From Streptomyces katrae (GTDB lineage Bacteria > Actinomycetota > Actinomycetes > Streptomycetales > Streptomycetaceae), in contig NZ_JNZY01000069.1 in the NCBI RefSeq assembly GCF_000717655.1, positions 1 through 28,181 of the forward strand: DNA of 28,181 bases, given 5' to 3'. Position 1 is the stretch's first letter, and every line of letters begins with the position of its first letter. Shown here in pieces: positions 23,264 to 28,181 of this stretch. Both the position numbers and the translations under genes were made by a program. Below the pieces are notes generated by a model. It was not told the origin of the DNA, ran no database searches, and worked only from the letters and a program-made list of their open reading frames with translations.

Positions 23264-24184
23264 TCACTGGGTTCTACGGGCCTGCTTCACTTCCTGGTCC
23301 ACGGCCCAGGCGTCGGCGACCGGGCCGAGGTGGCTGAGCTTGTCGGGGTTGATGACCGCGCGGATCGTCTGGATCCGCCCGTCGAGTGTGTCGAGGGCGA
23401 GGATGTGGAGGATCTTGCCGTCGCGGTCGCGGAAGAGCGCGCCCGGCTGCCCGTTGACCTCGTGCGGTTCGAACGTGATGTCGATCCGGGCCATGAGCGG
23501 GTAGACGGCGGCGAGCAGCCTGGCCACGTTCTCGGCGCCGGCGACGGCCCTGGCCAGCTGCGGTGCCTTGCCACCACCGTCCCCGATGAGCTGGACGTCG
23601 GCGGACAGCAGATTCTGCAGTCCGTCCACGTCTCCCTGTGTCAGTGCCTCGAAGAACCGCCTGGCCAGCTCCTGCCGCTCCTGGCGGTCCGCTTCGAACC
23701 GGGGCCGTCCCTCGTGCATGTGGCGGCGTGCCCGTACGAGCAGCTGCCGGCACGCCGCCTCTGAGCGCCCCACCGCGGCGGCGATCTCGTCGAAGCCGAA
23801 GGCGAAGACCTCCCGCAGCACGAACACCGACCGCTCCAGCGGACTGAGGCGCTCCAGGAGCAGCAGCGCCGCCATTGACACCGAGTCGGCCAGCTCCGCC
23901 GCGCGGGCCGGGTCCTGGTACGGATCGTCCAGCAGCGGCTCGGGGAGCCACGGTCCGACGTACTCCTCTCGCCGCACCCGGGCGGAGCGCAGCACGTCGA
24001 TGGCAATCCGGGTCACCGTGGCTGACAAGAACGCCTTGGCCGACACGGGCCGGGTGGTCGAGGCGTCGTAGCGGAGCCAGGTCTCCTGCACCGCGTCCTC
24101 CGCCTCGCCCACGCTGCCCAGGATCCGGTACGCGATCGAGAACAGCAGCGGCCGCAGTTTTTCGAACTCCTCGACCTTGCCCAC
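23264..24184 (-). CDS. sigJ: ECF41-type RNA polymerase sigma factor (SigJ-like)
   Basis: The product has 306 residues. The GTG at 24182-24184 has GGGGGAG about six bases upstream. Sigma region 2 is at about 8-72 (LLFSIAYRILGSVGEAEDAV, QETWLRYD) and region 4 at 105-155 (ERLSPLERSVFVLREVFAFG, IAAAVGRSEAACRQLLVRAR). A C-terminal SnoaL-like domain follows at about 165-300. Signature motifs of group ECF41 are all present: YVGPWLPEPLL at 75-85, DGGGK at 202-206 and NPDKL at 279-283. In this group the C-terminal extension itself modulates activity in place of an anti-sigma factor. Typical ECF41 partners, namely a carboxymuconolactone decarboxylase, a DoxX-like protein and an epimerase, surround the gene, and ECF41-type promoters lie at 24875-24972. 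Confidence 0.94.
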   Translation of the reverse strand: MGKVEEFEKLRPLLFSIAYRILGSVGEAEDAVQETWLRYDASTTRPVSAKAFLSATVTRIAIDVLRSARVRREEYVGPWLPEPLLDDPYQDPARAAELADSVSMAALLLLERLSPLERSVFVLREVFAFGFDEIAAAVGRSEAACRQLLVRARRHMHEGRPRFEADRQERQELARRFFEALTQGDVDGLQNLLSADVQLIGDGGGKAPQLARAVAGAENVARLLAAVYPLMARIDITFEPHEVNGQPGALFRDRDGKILHILALDTLDGRIQTIRAVINPDKLSHLGPVADAWAVDQEVKQARRTQ

Positions 24185-24361
24185 GGCGACTCCCCCTTTG
24201 CGGTCTGTGTGCCCGGCCGGACCCCGCCGGCGAGGCATCCTTCGAAGATCATCCGATGTGTGGGCGGAGCAGACAACGCTCGTGCCGCGACCGCCCTGCC
24301 CGCCTTGCCCACGACGTCCTGGCCCCGGCGGGCCTGACCTGGGCCAGGGTGCGGTGGTGGT

Positions 24362-24835
24362 TCAGTGGAACTGGCGAACCTGGTAGTCGCCGGCCGGCTG
24401 CTGGGTGATGATGTTCAGCCGGTTCACCGTGTTCATGAACGAGACCAGCAGCACGAGGGCCGTGAGCTGCTCCTCGTCGTAGTGCTGAGCGGCGCGGGCC
24501 CACACGTCGTCGCTGACCCCGGTGGCCGCGTCCGCGACCCGGGTTCCCTGCTCCGCCAGCTCCAGTGCGGCGCGCTCGGCCTCGGTGAAGACCGTCGCTT
24601 CCCGCCAGGCCGCGATCAGGTTCAGCCGCACCGGGCTCTCGCCGGCCGCGGCGGCTTCCTTGGTGTGCATGTCGATGCAGACCGCGCAGCCATTGATCTG
24701 GCTCACGCGCAGCGCCACCAACTCCTGCGTCGTGGCCGGCAGCGGCGATTCCTTCAGCTCCCGGCCAGCCGACATCAAGTACTTGAGGGCCTTGCCGGCG
24801 GCCGGGTTGGCGAAGTAGTTCAATCGCGCGTCCAT
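24362..24835 (-). CDS. Carboxymuconolactone decarboxylase / AhpD-like protein, ECF41 partner
   Basis: The product has 157 residues starting MDARLNYFANPAAGKALKYL. The ATG at 24833-24835 has GGAGGAG about six bases upstream; an ATG five codons earlier overlaps that site. The AhpD-type redox centre is clear: CAVCIDMH at 50-57, with Cys50, Cys53 and His57 in the C-x-x-C-x-x-x-H spacing. It is followed by the helical hairpin LIAAWREATVFTEAERAALE and the C-terminal LTALVLLVSFMNTVNRLNII. Members are peroxidase-like or decarboxylase enzymes, and members beside ECF41 genes are their usual targets. It diverges from the DoxX-like gene, and its promoter matches the ECF41 consensus. It lies upstream of the sigma gene on the same strand, 177 bases apart. 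Confidence 0.93.
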   Translation of the reverse strand: MDARLNYFANPAAGKALKYLMSAGRELKESPLPATTQELVALRVSQINGCAVCIDMHTKEAAAAGESPVRLNLIAAWREATVFTEAERAALELAEQGTRVADAATGVSDDVWARAAQHYDEEQLTALVLLVSFMNTVNRLNIITQQPAGDYQVRQFH

Positions 24836-24874
24836 CGTGTGCTCCTCCATGTTCGTCGATGCCTTCACCCCCAA

Positions 24875-24901
24875 GACGAGGCAGCCCCCACTCCTGTGAC
24901 A
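24875..24901 (-). promoter_or_regulatory. ECF41-type promoter for the decarboxylase gene
   Basis: On the minus strand TGTCACA (24895-24901) is followed after exactly 16 bases by CGTC (24875-24878), the consensus known for ECF41 sigma factors. It lies 40 bases upstream of the start codon of the AhpD-like gene. Recognition by the SigJ-like protein encoded nearby is inferred. Confidence 0.8.
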
Positions 24902-24945
24902 CGCAACGGTGTGACCCACGTCTCTCCGCTGTCTGGGTTCGGGCA

Positions 24946-24972
24946 TGTCACAGGCCGAGTCGCTGCCTCGTC
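24946..24972 (+). promoter_or_regulatory. ECF41-type promoter for the DoxX-like gene
   Basis: TGTCACA (24946-24952), 16 bases, CGTC (24969-24972), the same consensus and spacing as the divergent promoter at 24875-24901. The spacer ends GCTGCCT in both copies. It lies 34 bases upstream of the DoxX-like start. Confidence 0.8.
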
Positions 24973-25006
24973 TCGGGTACGGAAGTCCTCGACCAGGGAG
25001 TTGATG

Positions 25007-25390
25007 ATGAACGTCGCGCTGTGGATCATCGCTGGGGTGCTCGCCGCTGTCTGCCTGGTGGGCAGCTCCAAGATGTTCGTGCCGCAGGAGAAGCTGGCCG
25101 CGATGGGCTCCCCTGCGCAGTGGATCCTGGAGTTCAGCCCCGGGCCTCTCAAGGCCATCGGCGCCGTCGAGCTGCTGGCTGCGGTCGGCCTGATTCTGCC
25201 CGCGGTGCTCGACATCGCGCCGGTGCTGGTGCCGCTGGCCGCCACCGGACTCGTTCTGCTGTTCGCCTGCGCGGTCACCATGCGTCTGCGCCGTGGCGAG
25301 AAGGCCACGATCGCCGGCGACCTGATCTACCTCGCCCTGGCTGCCTTCGTCGCATGCGGCCGTTTCGGCCCCGAGTCCTTCACCGACTGA
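25007..25390 (+). CDS. DoxX-like membrane protein, ECF41 partner
   Basis: The product has 127 residues. AGGGAG ends six bases before the ATG at 25007; a second ATG sits directly before it at 25004. Four hydrophobic segments fit a DoxX-like four-helix membrane protein: NVALWIIAGVLAAVCLVGSS, AIGAVELLAAVGLILPAVLD, APVLVPLAATGLVLLFACAV and GDLIYLALAAFVACGRFG. The KMFVPQEKL and PAQWILEFSPGPLKAIGAVE loops are typical of this family in Streptomyces. The function is not firmly known; some relatives help in thiol or oxidative stress. Its promoter matches that of the decarboxylase gene, so both should be switched on together by the sigma factor. Confidence 0.88.
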   Translation: MNVALWIIAGVLAAVCLVGSSKMFVPQEKLAAMGSPAQWILEFSPGPLKAIGAVELLAAVGLILPAVLDIAPVLVPLAATGLVLLFACAVTMRLRRGEKATIAGDLIYLALAAFVACGRFGPESFTD

Positions 25391-25567
25391 CCACCGGCGC
25401 ATATCAGTCGAGCGCCGCAGTGCCAGGCACACTCCAGGTCGTACCGATACACCAACCACCCGACGGAGTTGGCTACGACGTCACTCTCTTCAGCAATGAA
25501 CACCCGCTTACTACAACAGCTTCGTCGCTATTGAACCTGCGCCGCGCCGCACAAAGAACACAGCCGC

Positions 25568-26050
25568 GTGCTGTGGCTTCCGGGGGCCGAACCGGACCTC
25601 ACGGTCGGCCCGACCTTGCTGACCGGAGGCCGCGTGCTCGCCGTGGCCGCAGACCATCCGCTGGCCGAGCGCGGCACCGCGCCGCTGGAAGACCTCGGCG
25701 ACAACCATGTCGTCGACTTCGGCCCCCACGCCCCCGAGTACTGGGTCACGGCTGTGGTCCCCACGCGTACGCCGCTCGGCCGCCGTATCCCGCGCGGGCC
25801 CGCCGCTCGGACGTTGCACGAGGTTTTCTCGCTGGTCGCCTCCGGACAGTGTGTCCACCCGCTGGGCGAGATCGCCGCCCGCTACAACCGTCCCCCCGAC
25901 ATCGTCTTCCTCCTCATTGACGACGCCCCGACCATCCACTGGGCCCTTACCTGGCGATCCACCGCCGACGGCCCCACCCTCGGCGCACTGGCCCAGACCG
26001 CCGCTGACGTCGCTCCCCTCTCCCTGCGGCAGCGGATGACGGGCAGTTGA
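25568..26050 (+). pseudogene. LysR-family regulator, C-terminal fragment without its DNA-binding domain
   Basis: From the GTG at 25568 the frame reads LWLPGAEPDLTVGPTLLTGG, then RVLAVAADHPLAERGTAPLE, DHP being a typical LysR effector-domain motif. It continues PHAPEYWVTAVVPTRTPLGR, ARTLHEVFSLVASGQCVHPL and LTWRSTADGPTLGALAQTAA. This is the second half of a LysR substrate-binding domain; the helix-turn-helix and first subdomain are absent. The frame carries a stop just upstream near 25530, and 25391-25567 holds nothing recognisable. No ribosome site is seen. It was probably deleted together with a neighbouring target gene. Expression of the fragment cannot be excluded, but it could not bind DNA. 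Confidence 0.75.
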
Positions 26051-26102
26051 TCGGGCGCCGGCCGGGCTTGGCGATGGGGTGGCGTTCGCGCCACGTCAGC
26101 GC

Positions 26103-26573
26103 CTACCTGACGGTGTTACCCCGAGGCACCCCCGGGCCGCGCAACGGGAGCGTCCGGCTGAGGACGAGGTTGGTGGTGGTGCTCCCGAACTCGGCCAGCT
26201 CGTCGACGATCTCCTCCAGGTGGGCCATCGACGTGGCCACCACCTTCATGACGTAGCAGTCGTCTCCGGTGGTGCGCAGGCACTCCAGGATCTCCGGGCG
26301 CTCTTCCAGCAGCCGGCGCAGCGGCTGGTGCCGGGTTCCCGGCCCCGGGTACTTGAGCCGGACCACCGCCATCACCGGGTAACCGGTCCGCTCCGGGTTC
26401 ACCTCCGCCCGGTACCCCGTGATCACCTCGGCCTCCTCGAGCCGGCGCACCCGCTCCTTGGTCGCCGACGCACTCAGGTTCACCCGCCGCGCCAGCTCGG
26501 TGAACGGGATCCGGCCGTCTCGTTGGACTTCTGCCAGGATCGCCCAGTCCGTCACGTCGAGACTCTCGGTCAT
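26103..26573 (-). CDS. Lrp/AsnC family transcriptional regulator
   Basis: The product has 156 residues. The N-terminal helix-turn-helix spans about 8-55 (DWAILAEVQRDGRIPFTELA, RRVNLSASATKERVRRLEEA), followed by the hinge VITGYRAEVNPERTGYPVMA. The RAM effector domain includes RLLEERPEILECLRTTGDDC, YVMKVVATSMAHLEEIVDEL and the final TTTNLVLSRTLPLRG. Such regulators respond to amino acids or related metabolites. A TAGAAT sequence only a few bases upstream of the ATG, and no ribosome site, hint at a leaderless message. It is divergent from the luciferase-like oxidoreductase gene, 94 bases apart, and probably regulates it; a small inverted repeat lies in the gap at 26606-26623. Confidence 0.92.
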   Translation of the reverse strand: MTESLDVTDWAILAEVQRDGRIPFTELARRVNLSASATKERVRRLEEAEVITGYRAEVNPERTGYPVMAVVRLKYPGPGTRHQPLRRLLEERPEILECLRTTGDDCYVMKVVATSMAHLEEIVDELAEFGSTTTNLVLSRTLPLRGPGVPRGNTVR

Positions 26574-26605
26574 ACGCCCATTCTACCGGCGGATCCACGG
26601 CTGAA

Positions 26606-26623
26606 CCGCCTCTGAACAGGCGG
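26606..26623. promoter_or_regulatory. Inverted repeat between the Lrp gene and the oxidoreductase operon
   Basis: CCGCCT (26606-26611) and AGGCGG (26618-26623) around CTGAAC, in the divergent intergenic region. It is a candidate operator for the Lrp-like regulator, but Lrp sites are degenerate, so this is tentative. A possible promoter for the plus-strand operon is TAGGGT at 26655-26660, eight bases before the ATG, suggesting a leaderless message. Confidence 0.4.
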
Positions 26624-26667
26624 GAATCCCTTCTGGCAACCCATACGCCCTGCCTAGGGTTTGGCCT

Positions 26668-27543
26668 ATGAAGATCGGAGTGAACGTCCCCAATTTCGGC
26701 CCGGGCACTGACCCCGGAGTGTTGCGAAGCTGGGCCCAGACCGTGGAGGACCTGGGCTTCGACCTACTGATGATCTCGGACCACATAGCCATTACGCCGG
26801 ATGTCGCCGAGCGCTACCCGGCACCCTTCTACGAGCCCTTCACCACCTTGTCCTGGCTGGCCGGCCTCACCACCCGTATCCAGCTCGGCACGACAGTCCT
26901 CATCGCTCCCTACCGGCACCCGCTGCTCACCGCCCGAATGACGGCCAATCTGAATGAGCTGAGCGGCGGCCGGCTGATCCTCGGCGTGGGAGTGGGCTGG
27001 GCGCGGCAGGAGTTCACCGCCCTCGGCATCCCGTTCTCACAGCGCGGACAGCTGACTGACAGCCACCTGCGGGACCTCCGGGCCGCCTGGAAGGACACCG
27101 CCTCATACGGAGACCGCCGGATCCCTGTCTGGGTCGGCGGCAACAGCGACGCGGGGCTGCGCCGGGCCGTACGACTCGCAGACGCATGGCATCCGCTGCG
27201 CCCCACCCTGCCGTGGCTGCGCGAAGCCGCAGGCAGGCTGCAGACGTACGCGGACGAGCAACACTTGCCCGTGCCCGCCCTGGCTCCCCGCATCGCCCTG
27301 CGACTCACCAAGGAACCGGTCGACGGAGCGGGACGGCTCGCCGGTGAGGGCACCATCGACCAGATCATGGACGACCTCGACCAACTGCGGCTGCTGGGCG
27401 CCAAGTCCGTCGTCCTCGACACCTACCAGGGCGCCCCCCACGCGACATGTCACCCGCAGGCGGCCTGGCAGGCCCTCGCCACCGTGGCCGCGCACCTTCT
27501 CCCGCCCAACACCCCACCCCGCACCACGAGGGAGCAGTCATGA
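26668..27543 (+). CDS. LLM-class (luciferase-like) F420-dependent oxidoreductase
   Basis: The product has 291 residues. The TIM-barrel entry MKIGVNVPNFGPGTDPGVLR, then WAQTVEDLGFDLLMISDHIA, TRIQLGTTVLIAPYRHPLLT and ELSGGRLILGVGVGWARQEF are typical of the F420-dependent branch. RRIPVWVGGNSDAGLRRAVR with LADAWHPLRP completes the barrel. The cofactor is likely F420, which actinomycetes make, but FMN cannot be excluded. The gene diverges from the Lrp regulator. Its stop overlaps the next start (ATGA at 27540-27543), so it forms an operon with the deaminase. The substrate is unknown; the pairing with a deaminase hints at a nitrogen heterocycle. Confidence 0.92.
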   Translation: MKIGVNVPNFGPGTDPGVLRSWAQTVEDLGFDLLMISDHIAITPDVAERYPAPFYEPFTTLSWLAGLTTRIQLGTTVLIAPYRHPLLTARMTANLNELSGGRLILGVGVGWARQEFTALGIPFSQRGQLTDSHLRDLRAAWKDTASYGDRRIPVWVGGNSDAGLRRAVRLADAWHPLRPTLPWLREAAGRLQTYADEQHLPVPALAPRIALRLTKEPVDGAGRLAGEGTIDQIMDDLDQLRLLGAKSVVLDTYQGAPHATCHPQAAWQALATVAAHLLPPNTPPRTTREQS

Positions 27544-27968
27544 CCACACCCGACGACCACACCCTCCTCCGGCAGGCCATCTCTCTCGCGGCCAAGGCAC
27601 GCGCGAGCGGCAACCCGCCCTTTGGATCTCTGTTGGCAGGACCGGACGGGACGATCCTGGCCGAGGAGCACAACACCACCCTCACCGACAACGACGTCAC
27701 TGCACACCCGGAACTCAAATTGGCGAGGTGGGCCGCAAGAGAACTCGACGCGCAGACGGCGGCAGGCACCACGATGTACACCAGCTGCCAGCCTTGCGGG
27801 ATGTGCGAGGCCGTCATCCAATGGGCAGGACTGCGGCGAGTGGTGTTCGCCCTGTCCAGCGAACAGCTCCTGGACATCAGGCCTGGCAGCAGCCGGCCGC
27901 CCGTGCCACAGGACGGCCCCGCGCTGCTCGACGAGGTACGGGCCGCGGTCGAGCCCTACTACCGTTGA
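27540..27968 (+). CDS. Zinc-dependent nucleoside/cytidine deaminase-like protein
   Basis: The product has 142 residues. The ATG at 27540-27542 overlaps the oxidoreductase stop and has GAGGGAG about five bases upstream. The deaminase core is clear: the zinc and proton-shuttle motif AHPELKLARWA with His56 and Glu58, and TSCQPCGMCEAVIQWAGLRR with Cys86 and Cys89 as zinc ligands. The usual H-A-E is H-P-E here, which also occurs in guanine-deaminase-like and tRNA-deaminase-like relatives. ASGNPPFGSLLAGPDGTILA near the N-terminus is the typical substrate-side strand. It hydrolyses an amino group from a base or related heterocycle; the exact substrate is unknown. Coupling to an F420-type oxidoreductase suggests a two-step modification or breakdown pathway. 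Confidence 0.9.
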   Translation: MTTPDDHTLLRQAISLAAKARASGNPPFGSLLAGPDGTILAEEHNTTLTDNDVTAHPELKLARWAARELDAQTAAGTTMYTSCQPCGMCEAVIQWAGLRRVVFALSSEQLLDIRPGSSRPPVPQDGPALLDEVRAAVEPYYR

Positions 27969-28030
27969 CCGCCGGGCCCAGGGCAGAGCCCGCCACCAGC
28001 GGAACGCACCTGGGTACGCTCGCCCCTCCA

Positions 28031-28181
28031 AAGGAGCCACACCCATGTGACTTAGTGCAGAGAAGGTTGGGTACTGCGCAGTTGCGACACCGCGGGTGAT
28101 TGTCCCTGGGGCGCTGCGGTAGTTGTTATCGCGGGTGGGGGTGTCGTTCGTACTGGTCAGGGTGGGTTGGGTCCTGGTGGT
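28031..28181 (+). other. Ribosome site and ATG interrupted at codon two, probable insertion edge
   Basis: AAGGAG (28031-28036) and an ATG at 28045-28047 eight bases later look like the start of the next gene of the operon, but the second codon is TGA. From about 28047 the DNA changes character: lower GC, with stretches such as cttagtgcagagaaggttgg and tagttgttatcg unlike any neighbouring gene. The simplest reading is that an insertion element or other break joins here, though no terminal repeat or transposase can be identified before the window ends. Confidence 0.45.

Noticed and set aside
1..28181. tRNA or rRNA genes
   Set aside because: No cloverleaf-like sequence with conserved tRNA boxes and no rRNA signature was noticed on either strand, though this was judged by eye only.

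Overview
The window is very GC-rich DNA with strong G/C preference at third codon positions, frequent GTG starts and purine-rich Shine-Dalgarno sites. The gene families point to Streptomyces or a close actinomycete relative. The pair at the left end (tap, then tpg) encodes the telomere-associated protein and the terminal protein that cap linear Streptomyces replicons. The window is therefore read as part of a linear plasmid, or of a chromosome arm near its end.

Layout. (1) 1-6.4 kb, replicon module: 3' part of tap, tpg, then a minus-strand block of a small DUF6009-like gene, an SF3/D5-type helicase and a primase-polymerase, the last two overlapping by ATGA. Both flanks carry one family of 9-bp repeats (consensus GGGACYGAA, about 22 units in both orientations). 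The right flank also has a relatively AT-rich stretch and is the best candidate origin. (2) 6.6-8.1 kb: a DUF5701 gene and a convergent VOC (glyoxalase-like) gene. (3) 8.1-11.5 kb: a DUF4097 protein and a DrrA/DrrB-like ABC exporter on the minus strand, divergent from an unusual two-HTH regulator, with palindromes in the shared promoter region. (4) 11.5-14.3 kb: a YqjF/DUF2071 gene, an unrecognised gene and a membrane-anchored SpoIIE-type phosphatase. (5) 14.3-17.2 kb: a belt of gene decay around one intact RibD/DHFR-like gene, with a frameshifted alpha/beta hydrolase, a truncated SRPBCC domain and a membrane protein tail. (6) 17.2-22.1 kb: a WYL regulator with an NTF2-like protein, then a minus-strand trio of WXG100-like protein, WXG/amidase-like effector and small membrane protein, which looks like a secreted-effector cassette, followed by a small membrane protein. 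(7) 22.2-25.4 kb: an ECF41 (SigJ) sigma-factor locus with a carboxymuconolactone decarboxylase, a DoxX-like protein and an NmrA-like epimerase cut off by an IS982-type transposase remnant. The decarboxylase and DoxX genes diverge, and each has a TGTCACA-N16-CGTC promoter of the ECF41 type. (8) 25.5-28.2 kb: a headless LysR fragment, an Lrp/AsnC regulator divergent from a luciferase-like oxidoreductase coupled to a zinc deaminase, and at the far right a good ribosome binding site whose ATG is followed at once by a stop in foreign-looking sequence, probably the edge of an insertion.

Overall, a replication and end-maintenance module sits next to accessory genes with many broken copies, as is typical of Streptomyces linear plasmids and chromosome arms. 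All family names come from recognising motifs by eye; no database search was run.
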